Source: Biomphalaria glabrata
Taxonomy: Eukaryota; Mollusca; Gastropoda; Planorbidae
Length of the DNA stretch: 64,000 bases
Direction: 5' to 3'
Assembly (NCBI RefSeq): GCF_947242115.1
Contig: NC_074719.1
Location: forward strand, 41,420,849 to 41,484,848
This document shows, one piece after another, positions 43,370-54,570 of the stretch (positions are counted from its first letter, which is position 1; each line of letters opens with the position of its first letter). The notes beneath the pieces are model-generated. The model was not told the DNA's origin and ran no database searches. It saw only the letters and a list, made by a program, of their open reading frames with translations. A program made the position numbers and the translations under genes.

Positions 43370-44090
43370 TTTTTTACAATGCCTCAATTCAAATCGCATA
43401 TTCGAAGTGGGCAAAACCTCCTGGGCAAAACGATTTTTCTAGAAATTTGACACATGCTGTATATCGTTTGGAAAAGAAATGCTAGATCGTTGGCCACACT
43501 GGGAACAGTCTAGTATCACCTTTACAATTATAATAACTTTCAAATACAAAAACAAAATGTAATAAAATACTCAGACACAAAGATAAAGGCACATTCCTCA
43601 TCCCATATGCTAGGACAAATTTGTACAAATACTCCTTCATCCCTATTGCTATTAGAGCATGGAATGGGTTGCCTGAGCTAGCCAGGAAAACCAGCGACTT
43701 GGCAGAATTTAGGTCATTGGTTAATATGCATGACTGAATGCATGACGCGTAGGACGTAATCATCTTCTTTTTTGAAGTAACGTCTGTATTATATAAGAAG
43801 ATAAGATAATTTTTCAAAGTATAAAAAGAAATTTATAAATTGGTTAGAGAACTAGAAAATATCTTTAAATCATTAAACAGTTTACTAAATTGATGTTCAC
43901 ACCGTCTTCTATGTCTAGATCTAAAGGCGTATTATTATAATATTATAAAGTCTACTAGACTTATAGCCTACATTCGATTAATTAACCTGAATTTTCTTTT
44001 CAATGGAAAAAAAAAGGGAGGGGCATACGCCGGGGTAAAGATTGTACTTATTTTAAAAATCTAGCATTCGTTAGTTATTAAGAGCAAAGT
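43370..44090 (+). repeat. dispersed repeat R4 split by a LINE tail
   Basis: R4 blocks lie on both sides (GAAATGCTAGATCGTTGGCC and TCACCTTTACAATTATAA left; AAATTGGTTAGAGAACTAG and AGCATTCGTTAGTTATTAAG right), with the LINE at 43566-43808 between them. Confidence 0.6.
43566..43808 (+). mobile_element. LINE tail, 'RAWNGLPE' family, nested in R4
   Basis: Encodes ARTNLYKYSFIPIAIRAWN, then GLPELARKTSDLAEFRSLV, a short UTR and a TAAGATAA tail. The flanks (ATAATAACTTTCAAATACAA and ATAATTTTTCAAAGTATAAA) look like a diverged target duplication. Confidence 0.75.
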
Positions 44091-44104
44091 AATCGCAGAA
44101 TAGG

Positions 44105-44430
44105 TTGTGTAGTTACGTGGATGTAAATCAAACGGGGCCTCAAAACAGTGAACATCGATACTGACCATTGGAAAGACTTAGCCCTAAACCGCACTAAACG
44201 GAGAGAGATAGTGACCAAGAAAGCTATGGGCAGCGAAAAAACATGGGCCGCAGCTCTGTGAGAAAAGCGTGCCACGTGAAAAAAAAATGGCCGGCTTCAC
44301 TACCGCCAAAGCGAAAGCGATATTTGTGGACGGGAGTGTTTCTCAAAAATAGAGCTCCACAGCCACATGAAAATAGTGTTCGAGATGAACCAGAGTCGTT
44401 CTATGTTTTATTTTTATTTGAAGAACTTTG
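44105..44430 (+). mobile_element. LINE 3' end with C2H2 finger
   Basis: Reads VNIDTDHWKDLALNRTKRRE, VTKKAMGSEKTWAAAL and, in another frame, CDICGRECFSKIELHSHMK, the order HW-D-ALNR-R then finger expected of the family. Confidence 0.7.
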
Positions 44431-45127
44431 GCACACCGCATATATCTGTCTCGAGTGAGCACGCTCTATTTCACTGAAAGAAAGCATTGTGCTCCAAGTG
44501 GCATTAATCACTTGGCCACTAAACAAGGGAGCAGGAGATCGAATCCCGTTGTCGCCAGGAAGTTTTAATAAGGATGTGAATCGAACTGAGTTTCGTTTTC
44601 ATGTAGTACGGAAACATTGTCCCTACCACCTCTTCCCCCCCCCCCCCACCCCTAAAAGAAAAAAGCCATCTTTGACCAGATCAACTGAGCATGGCAGAAA
44701 AATAAAGAAACTCTCTACAATAGCCATTAATATCGTTCTGCGTTTCGCAGACTTTTGGGAATTATAATGCATTCGTTTAATTTATAACATATATGTGTTA
44801 GCGCAGCACGTCACTTGACATAATTGATAATATATGTAACTTTATGTTAATATAGAAGCCGATGTACTTGAAGTAAAGACTAACATTAATGTTTCAAGTA
44901 GATCTATATCTCCTTATCATCACTATAGGTATTTGTTGACACAACTCGAGTGAATATATTTATCATTATATAATGATAACCTACAGATCCAAACGGCCTC
45001 TTTTAATTAAGACTTTGAATTGTAAAAACACAGTACAGGTCTCACTGATTTAAAAAAAAAAAAAAAGAACTACAAAAAATGTTTTGAAAAAAAAACAAAA
45101 ACGAAAAGTTCAATTAATTACAAAAGC

Positions 45128-45400
45128 ACAGGTAAAATCTTATATATAAGGCTTGTCTTCGAGTCCGAAGATTAATGAGGAATGCAATATTTCCCGTGGA
45201 TACGCAGCCCCAGCTGTGATCTACATATTTTGCGACCCCCAGTGCAAGCATAACCATTGTCCGCCGGTGGTCGATTAAATTTTTCTTTCCGCCGTCTGCG
45301 TCTGTCCTCGGCAGCGGTTCTCTTTTGGTCTCAAATGTGTATCCCGCGGCCTTTTGTGAGTGACCTCCAGCTGTCTCGTTCTGAGGCCGCATACTACCTC
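45128..45400 (-). mobile_element. LINE 3' end, C2H2-tail family, reverse
   Basis: Minus strand: RPQNETAGGHSQKAAGYTF, a Lys/Arg region, then GVAKYVDHSWGCVSTGNIAF. That segment reads as the finger tail in a neighbouring frame. It is the longest copy of this terminal segment. Confidence 0.6.
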
Positions 45401-45719
45401 TTGGTAGACATTGATTAAAAGTATATTTCATCTTGATATGATAAATCCAAGATACCAACAAACCAGATTCTAGAATACAATCATCCGACACGTGCAACTC
45501 TTTTTCCTTTAAACTAGTCGTTTTTTTTTTTCTGTACATATGTTTTGTAGCACAATTTCATCACATCGAGACACTCGTACACATACCAGACACATTATAA
45601 CATAGTAAAGTTAGTCAAACCTTATATGGTTAGGGTGTACCAAACTTGTCCCGTTTTTTTTTTTCGTTTTTTTTTTTGGAGGGGGGGGGGGCATACATCT
45701 AGTCTTTGTTTGCAATTCA

Positions 45720-45850
45720 GCTGGGCTGCCTGACTCTTATAGTTCACAGTGACACCCTACTCGTTAACAGTCGGGCGTTATTCGAAGAAACAGATGACCT
45801 TAACATCATCTGCCCTAGAGGCTAGAAGGCATATTGGTTTGAAAGGGGGG
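45720..45850 (+). mobile_element. SINE family S1 tail only
   Basis: CTCGTTAACAGTCGGGC, ACAGATGACCTTAACATCAT and CTGCCCTAGAGGCTAGAAGG match the S1 3' part. The head is missing and a homopolymer-rich stretch precedes it. Confidence 0.55.
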
Positions 45851-46179
45851 ACGTGTCAAAGCTTGTTACCAGACAGACTTGATATAAGCTTTGTGAAATA
45901 TGAAGGGAAAACCGTAAAGGTTATGTTGGATGGAAACTTCATTGTATACGCCTATACTATCGCCAGTGTTTAAACATCAACAATAAGGCCTACCTACTAT
46001 GTAAACCTCCCTATATTTTTTTGTTTGTATTTTCCACCCCTGAATTGCAGGCCTAAATCTTAATTATGATATGCCTACTAATGAAAACAAGAAAAAACAT
46101 AATAAATACCGTACTTTAAAAAAAAATAAAAAATTATACCTCCTCTATGAAACGTATAGAGAGATTTTTTTTTCATATA

Positions 46180-46660
46180 ATGAGTGTTAGATTTAAAAAA
46201 AAATGTAACAGTTTTTACCCCGCCCTCGAGAAAGAATCGTAATCAAGCGAATTCTAATAGATCTACAGCACTTTATAATATTCCAATGATAGGCCTTTAG
46301 ATCTAGACTTAAAAGAAGATGTTCAAAATGTTCATGACCATTAATTTGTTTAACTCTTAATTTAATGAATACTAGCAGAAATTAGTATTGCTCGTGCAAG
46401 ATATTCAAAGGCTTTATATGAGTAGGCTATATTCTCTTTCTAAAACCAAAATTAAATTTATTTCTTTTTTACTTTGACTATTGTAACGGTCAAACTAAAG
46501 TTTTGTGAGGCCAACGAGTATTATTCTTTTCTCGGCGATATATACATATATGATATAATATAGCCTACATCAACTAGGAAAATCGTTAGAGCTGTTTTTG
46601 ATATCAGTGTCCAAGCACCCTTTCTTACGAAGGTGTAATACGCATTGAATAGTTAAGGTA
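46180..46660 (-). repeat. dispersed repeat R4, reverse copy
   Basis: Reverse R4 blocks: GAAAGAATCGTAATCAAGCG, CTTAAAAGAAGATGTTCAAA, TGTAACGGTCAAACTAAAG and GTTAGAGCTGTTTTTGATAT. Confidence 0.5.
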
Positions 46661-46799
46661 CTGTAATAATAAAATAAAAATAATAATAAAAGTTATATTT
46701 ATCAAGCTGAAAAACAAACCAAATAAGTTAACAATAACAATATCAATAGGCCTAATACAAGAAGGCTACTCTATTAATTCAAATATTTTGAACAAATAA

Positions 46800-48400
46800 A
46801 ATATGTAGATAATAGTAATAGGTAGATCTAGACCTAACATCAAAGAGCTTCTAATAATCAAATGCGGAAAGCAAGAGTTATCCCTTCTGGTCATTCAGTG
46901 CTAGCCAAAAGGTGACATGGGATATCGGACAAAGGCTAATTCTTTCGGCCCCACATACACTTCGATGTGCGTCATTAATCTAGTAAGTAGCCTCAGCCAG
47001 ACAGTTTTCAAAGGGATCATTTATTTTGTGTCTAGATCTGTATAGTCTCAATATATGACAATTTAACGAAATAATTTCTGACTATTTAGACTAGATTTCT
47101 AGATCTAGCTCCAGTATAGACTATATATAATTTGACCAAACTTTTTTTTTTTTTTTGGTTTTCTAAAGGTCACTGCCTCATTTTAAATAAAAATAAGAAA
47201 GAAAGAACAATATGGCGTCCAATTTATGCATAAACAATAGTTACAATAAAGAAACATCTGTGGTTATTAATGCCTTTTTTGTAAGTTTTATTTTGTAGAA
47301 ACATTACTGACCAAATTGTGGATTCCGTGTATTGTAGACTTATTTAGATGCTTAACATTTTGCTTAGATCTAGACTAGATCTAGAATCTATAGACTCTAG
47401 ATTTAGATCTAGATCTAGACTCTTACTCCAGACTCTAGTCACTCTAGATTAGATTAGAAGTAGAACGGAGAACAGCTTTCACAATTCACTTAAATGACTT
47501 AAAGTTAATAAGTTAATTCAGTGATTCACAGCCACACCACAGGTCCAACTTAGTTAGACTTAGATCTAGACGACTTAACTTAGTATAGATCTACTTATTA
47601 AATGCTTGTTATACTATTACTAAAGTGACTAAACATAAAAATAAAAAGTGTAGTGACTCTTAATTTTACTAATTTTAGTGTCTTCATCATGATCACTTGA
47701 CTGTCTTGACTACTGTCTGACTAGTCTTGAGTCTTATTAATTAGTGAGTTAGTCTTACTGAAGTAACTTACTCTTAAAAGAGTCTTTTAATACTTTTATT
47801 AAATTTATTCAAACTTAGAGTTAGTTGGCATAGTTTAGATTTTACTTTAAACTTTAAATAATTTTCAAATTATTTTGATTTTGACTTTATAGATTGACTA
47901 GATCTAGATCTAGAATTATTGAACTAATAAGTTTGCTAAGAATAAACTTTCAATACCTCAATTTGAAGTTCAATAGACTCATACTCATAGATCTAGAGTC
48001 TAGAATAGTCTAGATTGAGTAGATCTACTAGACTCACTCTAGAGCAGATCTAGACAGTAGGTCTAGAATCTAGATTAGAATTATTAAGTGTCTAAAATTC
48101 TGGATGTAGAATCTAAATATATATAATACCTATAGATCTAGATCTGTCTACTTTATACTATATAGATTATAGATCTAGTCACACTTGTAATTTTAACAGA
48201 TAGATGTAGAATAGATATATCTAGATAGATCTCTAGATCTACTGATGATGTCTGAACTGTTCTTTGATCTAACTCGTACAAATTCCTAGCCTTAGACGCC
48301 CTAGACCACATCAGATTCAAGACCAGATTACTAGACTAGATCTATATCATTATTCCAGATCTAGATTCTCGATCTAGTTAGGGTTGGGGGTCGACAGCAT
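46800..48400. repeat. AGATCT/TCTAGA palindrome-dense low-complexity block
   Basis: About 1.6 kb crowded with AGATCTAG, TCTAGA and GACTCTAG words, densest at 47340-48380 (for example TAGATCTAGACTAGATCTAG). The words are irregularly spaced, so this is not a simple tandem array. No gene is visible. Confidence 0.7.
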
Positions 48401-48439
48401 GCTGCTATTTTTGGCATAAATAACAGAAGTGTCCCCCCC

Positions 48440-48735
48440 CCCCCCAGATCATCTCAGGCACCATTTTGCCCTCATTGGCATAGAAAAAAGTAACTGGTCA
48501 AGATTACCTCTGAAGGAGACAGTTGGAGAGCTCTCACAAAGGCTGCGTCTGACAACAGCTTTTTATCAGATGTGGGGAAAATATGCTGGTCTTTCGCAAC
48601 TGGGTTTTCATAGCCATGTAAAAACACACTCATCCTTAAACTTCAGAATTGAAGACATTGCCATTATTATGGACTCTATAGACCAATTCAAGTGTACAGG
48701 ACAGTCTGCCACAAAGAAATTATTTATATGGAAGG
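48440..48735 (+). mobile_element. LINE 3' end, C2H2-tail family, open copy
   Basis: An open frame reads WSRLPLKETVGELSQRLRL, then QMWGKYAGLSQLGFHSHVK and THSSLNFRIEDIAIIMDS. The finger cysteines are lost (QMWGKYA where relatives have C-x2-CG-x-C). Related copies at 4005, 19000, 23215 and 56395. Confidence 0.65.
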
Positions 48736-49000
48736 GATGGCAGTAGGTATCATGTGAATGAGCTGTTTCATGGTAGTTGCCATCCTAGATCTAATGTTAG
48801 CAGGCTGATCAACCACCTCAAAGAAAGGGAGTACCCATTAAAACAGGATTCTTTAATACAATGATGGAGAACAAAGCAAAGTTCAACTTAACAGATGTCT
48901 GGCAGCGCTGTTGCCAAAGTATTGCTGCAAGCTACTGATGGAGTTTGTATTTATATAAATATAAATAATGTCAAATGTATAAATCTACTCAGAGTATATA

Positions 49001-49100
49001 CAGTGGCGTAGCAGGGGGGGGGGGGGGGGGAGGGGGAATGAGAACCCCCCCCCTCCCGAGCCCCTATTTGAGGGGGACCCCCATATGAGTGTTTTTTTTA
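49001..49100. repeat. GTGGCGTAGC repeat end with G17 run
   Basis: CAGTGGCGTAGCA is followed by 17 G (49014-49030), then a C-rich stretch. It matches the start at 63575 and resembles 3805. Confidence 0.6.
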
Positions 49101-49279
49101 CATTAAATACAATGCAAAATACAGGGGCCCCTGTAGAGGTCAAAAATGTTCCTGAATTTCTATTTATTTATCAAACTGTTTTATAATAAAGCCCTACATG
49201 CAGGAAAACTTGCTGACTTATTCTATGCCTGTTCAAGATTAAGACTGTCTAGTCCTCAAGCCAAATTTAAATTAATTTT

Positions 49280-49445
49280 TCATCATACTTTGAAAAATTA
49301 TAATGGTCAAACATGAATTTTCTAATTGTGGTCAATTAATTTTTCTAAAGATATACATTAACTGTCAATTTCTAGAAAAAATGTTAGAGCCATTTTTGAG
49401 AACTGTCCACCCACCCTTATTTTTTGTAGTTTTTTATTTTTTGAC
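49280..49445 (-). repeat. dispersed repeat R4 fragment, reverse
   Basis: GAAAAATTATAATGGTCAAA and GTTAGAGCCATTTTTGAGAA correspond to R4 read backwards. Confidence 0.45.
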
Positions 49446-49799
49446 CTGATGAATTTGCTAGCAGAATAAAGGAATTGTAAAAGTCTGCAACAGAGACATC
49501 TTACTAAATATGAAGATGATTTTAAAAAAATGATCAGGCTGATCTGTGCCTATGTACCTCTCATGAACCTCACTATTATTGGCCAGTACTGCCTCTTTAT
49601 TATTAGACATTTTTTAATCCTTAACTTTTTTTTTTCAATAGGATGAAAAATGCATTCAGAAAGAAAACACTTTCAATATTGTCTTTCACCCCTGCAGCAG
49701 TAAATCTTTGTTTTTGAGTCTTTAAAAATGGTGTCAAATTGATATCAATGAAAAAATCAGAAAATTGTGATATAATTATGACTTACAGTTTTTCTTTTT

Positions 49800-49911
49800 C
49801 ATTACATTGTGGACCCCACTGAGGGGCCTACTGCAACCCTCCCTCTAGGTCCCCATCTGCTTAGGAGGAATCTAGGGGTGCACCACACAAAAAAGTTTGA
49901 GAAACACTGCT
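49800..49911 (+). mobile_element. hAT right-end fragment, 15585-like
   Basis: AAAAAAGTTTGAGAAACACTG (49890-49911 region) is the right terminal repeat of the 15585 hAT element. Only the end region is present. Confidence 0.55.
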
Positions 49912-50444
49912 TTAAAGTATCATTATTTCATTCCTGTTTCTTCATACATCTGTATTGAAGTTGAAAGCTCAAATGAAAGTTCTGTTAAGTTCTGCTTAAA
50001 AAAGAAGGTTCTTCAAGTTATTTCTAGTGCTACAACAACCCAATAACCGAGTATCGGCGTAGATGTTATGTAAAAACGAAGATTATCATATAGCTAACAC
50101 CTTTTTTTTTTATTTGGCTTTATCAAAATATAAACTTTTTATACATTTTATAAATCATTTTTATGTATTTCTTTCCCTAGAAAGCCTAGATTGACTAGCA
50201 TTGTAAACTTGCGCTTGCTTATACTAGAAAGTGGATCTTCTAATTTGCTGACAACAGCACTGTTCTCTTCAACTGAAGCTGTGGTTTAAGCATAGGGTGA
50301 GTTCTTAATTTTTAAAAAAAAAATCTTTGTTTGTTTTCACATTTTAGTTTCAAAATTCTTGTTCAAATTATAATTTCAATTTGTAATTACAAAGAGGCCA
50401 AAAATACAATTAAAGATAGGAGAACATTGTTTTTTAAAATTTAA

Positions 50445-50578
50445 TGACGTTCCATTGGAGGTGAAGCCCAAACCTCCTGCAGGGCAGTTGGAGATGGAAG
50501 TAGGCAGGGTTTGAACTCGAGGCCGTTAATATGATAGCACTAAATGCAATTACCACATGACCAGACAGCCCTCCATTT
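50445..50578 (-). mobile_element. SINE family R3, reverse, diverged
   Basis: Reverse reading: GGCTGTCTGGTCATGTGGTA head, GAGTTCAAACCCTGCCTAC, GCCCTGCAGGAGGTTTGGGC. Body truncated. Confidence 0.65.
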
Positions 50579-50952
50579 TGAAAAATAAACTTTGATTCAG
50601 TAAACTTTAGAGCTTAATCTTAACTTAAAAGGGAAGAAGGTTATCTTACTACAAAATAAAATGAGTTGTTATTTTAAAAGTGTGTCATTGCTACAGAAAC
50701 ATACTTAATATTGCTGTCCTAGTGGACAACTAATACTTATTCACTTATTCTGATTACAAAAGATATATTTTAGATCTCAATTCTATAGCTTAGCTGAAAA
50801 ATTCATTAAGTATGCACGCAGAACAATGAAAAGAGCTATGAATTTTATTTTGTGTGTTTCTTAACTTTCAGTTTTGATCTTTGTTTAAAATATCTAAATG
50901 CATTTTTAACTAAATAAAGAGATTATATTTAATTATTATTACAGACTGCAAG

Positions 50953-52374
50953 ATGAACTTTGAACTTCCGAGGTCATATGAAGGAGCCTTGTCAGAAGCT
51001 CTTGATCTGTCCAAGAAAAAGCCTGCAAGTAGCAGCGATGATCTGGTTGTGAATATAAAACAAGAGAAGGAAGATGATATGGAAGAGATTGTTGTGCCTA
51101 GTGTTGAAGCTTCTGCCAGGATGTTACAGGAGCATTTTAATGCTAGGATACAGGCCAGCCTTTATAGTGAAAGCTTGGCTTATCTGTCCTACCTAAAACA
51201 GCAACAGTTGCATCAAGCTGAACAGCAAAATGTACTAAAAGCCAAATCCCTGAAAGCTAATTCCACTAGCAACAATGTTGCAACTAACAATAATGTACCG
51301 CAAAGTGGTGCACCAAAGGGCCAGAAGAAGAAACGTACCAAATCCTACAAGTGTGTTATCTGCAATCGCGTGTTCACTCGGTGCACCATTTTGAAATCCC
51401 ACTTGGTAACCCATTCTGGGGTCAAGCCGTTTAAATGCTCTACCTGTAATAAAGAATTTGCGAAAAACGCCTACCTCAAACAGCATGAAATGGTGCACAC
51501 TGGAGTGAAGCCATTCAAGTGTGACCTCTGTGATAAACAGTTTGGCTTTAAGTCAAAGCTAAAATACCATCAGATGATACACACTGGCGAGAGGCCATTC
51601 CAGTGTGAGGTGTGTGATGCCCAGTTCTTGACCAACATCCTGCTGAAGCAGCACGAGGCTGTCCACACGGGGGAGAAGGCCTTTAAGTGTGAGATCTGTT
51701 TTAAGCAGTTTAACTACAGCTCCAAGCTGAAATATCACATGCTGGTCCACACCGGGGAGAAGCCGTTCAAGTGTGACATCTGCGACAAAGTCTTCTCGCG
51801 CAGCACCAAGCTGAAGCTCCATTTGATGATCCACACAGGAGACCGGCCATTTGAGTGCGAAATTTGCGAGAAGAAGTTCTCATTGGGTTCCCACCTAAAG
51901 CAGCATCTCATCGTCCACTCCGGGGACAAGCCCTTCAAATGTGAGGTGTGTCACAGGCGATTTTTCTACAGCTCAAACCTCAAGAGACATATGATAGTCC
52001 ACTCAGGGGAGAAAAGATTTGAATGCCACTTCTGCTTCAAGGAGTTTTCAAACCACACTTACTTAAAAAATCACATTATGATACACACTGGTGAAAAGCC
52101 TTTTGCCTGCTTGGACTGTAACAGGAAATTCTCCAGTTTTTGGAACCTTAAGAATCACCTGATAGTCCACTCGGGTGAGAAACCTTTTAAGTGTTTTGTG
52201 TGTGAAAAAGATTTTGCCAACCACTCCAATCTAAGAAAGCACCAAACTATTCATATCAGGGAAGATCCTTTTGAGTGTGAGGTTTGCTTCAAAAAGTTTT
52301 CTATGCGCTCAAGTTTAAAGAGACACCAGAGGAGGTCGTGTATAAAGGAAGCTGCTCCACCTAGTTCTGAGTGA
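50953..52374 (+). CDS. 12-finger C2H2 zinc-finger transcription factor
   Basis: A 473-residue nuclear DNA-binding protein. I chose the ATG at 50953 because a TTATTATTACAG acceptor ends at 50944, so the whole coding part lies in one exon. A GTGAGT donor at 50297 could end a non-coding exon upstream. The N-terminus has EALDLSKKK (16-23), like the P-x-DLS motif that recruits CtBP co-repressors, and IKQE (35-38) within VVNIKQEKEDD, a SUMO-attachment pattern. A Gln/Asn-rich linker and a basic GQKKKRTK (123-130) follow. Twelve fingers of 28 residues span about 132-467, joined by TGEKP-like linkers. Finger 12 ends H-x4-C (HQRRSC) rather than H-x3-H, making it a C2HC variant, after an unusual HIREDPF linker. 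Target genes and orthologue are not identifiable by eye. AATAAA at 53338-53343 or 54015-54020 may end the transcript. Confidence 0.92.
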   Translation: MNFELPRSYEGALSEALDLSKKKPASSSDDLVVNIKQEKEDDMEEIVVPSVEASARMLQEHFNARIQASLYSESLAYLSYLKQQQLHQAEQQNVLKAKSLKANSTSNNVATNNNVPQSGAPKGQKKKRTKSYKCVICNRVFTRCTILKSHLVTHSGVKPFKCSTCNKEFAKNAYLKQHEMVHTGVKPFKCDLCDKQFGFKSKLKYHQMIHTGERPFQCEVCDAQFLTNILLKQHEAVHTGEKAFKCEICFKQFNYSSKLKYHMLVHTGEKPFKCDICDKVFSRSTKLKLHLMIHTGDRPFECEICEKKFSLGSHLKQHLIVHSGDKPFKCEVCHRRFFYSSNLKRHMIVHSGEKRFECHFCFKEFSNHTYLKNHIMIHTGEKPFACLDCNRKFSSFWNLKNHLIVHSGEKPFKCFVCEKDFANHSNLRKHQTIHIREDPFECEVCFKKFSMRSSLKRHQRRSCIKEAAPPSSE

Positions 52375-54353
52375 AGTTAGAATTATTCCTATATTAATAC
52401 ACAATGTGCATACAATATATTGTATATATATTGTATTTATTAACAGCCCATACTAGCTCATCCCTTCTTTCTAATAATATAAGTGTTTTTGTTCCTTAAT
52501 TTGTAAAGATCTGTTGAGTTTAAACATTATTTGACCATTGCTAAAAAACCTTAACAATTGATTTACTTTCAAAGTGTTTGGCCATTGGAGAGGCTCATTC
52601 CAGATTAACATTTAGTTTTCTATCAAATCCTCAAACATTAGAAGTTTTATGTCTGTCATAAAGATACCAACGATTTTATCTGACACGCATTTATAAACAT
52701 AATGTTTTGTTTAACTACATTGGGGGGGGGGGGGGGGGGTAATTATAGCTAAACATTGATGCTGTCCCTTGTGAGGGAGAGGCTAAGCAAGTGTCATGTT
52801 CCTGTGAATGAATGAATGAATGAGATTTGAAGGGAAATTGTTGATGTACATAAGATGTAATTTTAAAAAAATAATTTTTTCCACAATTATGGTGTTCCCT
52901 TGCACAAAACATGTTAAAACTGAATAGATAGATACAGACATGACTTGAGAGATGCTGATGATGTTAGCTGAATGAGCGCTTAATTAGGTCAAGATTATTT
53001 GCTGTTAATTTAAAGTAATGCTATAAACACTGCTTAGTGGATCTTTCAAAAGCTCTTCCAAACACAATTATGTGTTTGTATATATATAATATATATTATA
53101 TGGTGTAAATACAAAAGAGACATTTGTTAACATTTTTACAGTTATAAATATAAACCTGGAGTTTAAAGTCTTACAATTTTAAAAAATCCAACTTTATTTA
53201 CTAGTGATAAAGTAAATTTTAGAGAATTGTGCAGTAGAATTTCATGGCATATTTTATTGGAAGGAGTATTTTTTATCATTTCCATTTAAATATTCTTTTT
53301 TTTTTTTAGATAGTTTTTACACCACAGTAAAGTTGATAATAAATTAAAATTTGGCTTTTCCTGTTACCAAATGAGGCCAAGGGATTATGGGATGGAGTTC
53401 ACTCTTTTGCTATGCCCAACGCCAATTGGGTTGTTTCTTTTTTCTGTATTTTTTTCAGGTATTTCTTTCATGTCACGTGGTGGTGTTGTTATGGCCTCCT
53501 TGATTTCATTGTTATTTGAATGTGAACATGGTCTAGTTAAGACCATTACCACATGGCTAAGCTTAAAGTAGATCAGAGACGGATCACCCCTATTGTGAAT
53601 AAATGAGACTAGTCCAGCTCGCAACATTATCTACAACCATTATTTAATGAGATGACATAGGAATGAAGTTATCATGCCATGCCTGGAATTGAGATTTTCG
53701 ATTGGCTAACCAGACTGTCGAATTCCTCAGTTCATGTCCGATCAGTTTTGGGGCCCATTATGTCTTTGTTTTTACATTTATTTTTTTGTTTTATTTTTGC
53801 TGGGAATGTTTATGTTATGAGTAATTATAAGAATGACTTAGACTTTTTTCCTTTATTATATATACACCTGACTATCTCTACAGCAATAACAGGGAACTTT
53901 GTACATCTGTACAGTGGTCTGAAAGAAAGGCAGTTTTATACCTAATATAAAAACCACAATGGCATTCAGTCGTTCTCTACAGTATATTTACATTTTATAA
54001 TTAAGACCTGAAGAAATAAAATTTATATACCAAAATATTTATTTGTATGTTCTAATATATATTATACATAACATATAATATAGTTATTTCTTTGGTGCAT
54101 TTCATATTTTATATATAAGTTACTCTAATGTTTCATTCCTTCTATTGTCATGTACTATGTTCATGTATTACCAAGTCCTTATTTGTTATAAATGTGTCCA
54201 TAAAACATAGTCAATCTGAAAGTGTACAATTTGAACATAAAGTCAGAAAAGTTGTTTGGATATCAGCCGCTGAGTTTTTCTGAACTTTGTCATTTGTTCT
54301 GTATTTCAGTGTTATATCAGTGGTTACTTTTATATTGCTCCTGATCTATTTAT
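52375..54353. other. 3' flank of the zinc-finger gene
   Basis: AT-rich with an 18-G run at 52722-52739 and AATAAA at 53338-53343 and 54015-54020. Small open frames at 53371-53945 show no motif and are probably UTR or chance. Confidence 0.45.
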
Positions 54354-54570
54354 TAGCTGCCCCTGTAAGGGGAATAGCCGCTATTAGTTTGGTGTGGTCT
54401 GTCCGTCTGTCCCGTTTAAATCTCAAAAACTAGAAAAGATAGTGAAAATCCAATATCATATTTTATATCCTGCAAAGTTCTGATGCAATGGCTAGTTCTT
54501 TTCTAAAAGTGAAGAGTTTAGTTTTTAAAATCATCTTTGCAAGCAGTTTTTCATAAAAATACACCATTTT
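54354..54570 (+). repeat. dispersed repeat R5, second copy
   Basis: GCTGCCCCTGTAAGGGG, GCCGCTATTAGTTTGG, CTGTCCGTCTGTCCCGTTTA and AAAACTAGAAAAGATAGTGA match 4390-4500 in order. Confidence 0.65.

Noticed and set aside
51235-51938. Minus-strand frames opposite the zinc-finger exon
   Set aside because: Antisense of a repetitive finger array, with no independent signals.
53371-53945. Small frames downstream of the zinc-finger gene
   Set aside because: T-rich, no motif, and in the likely 3' UTR or flank.
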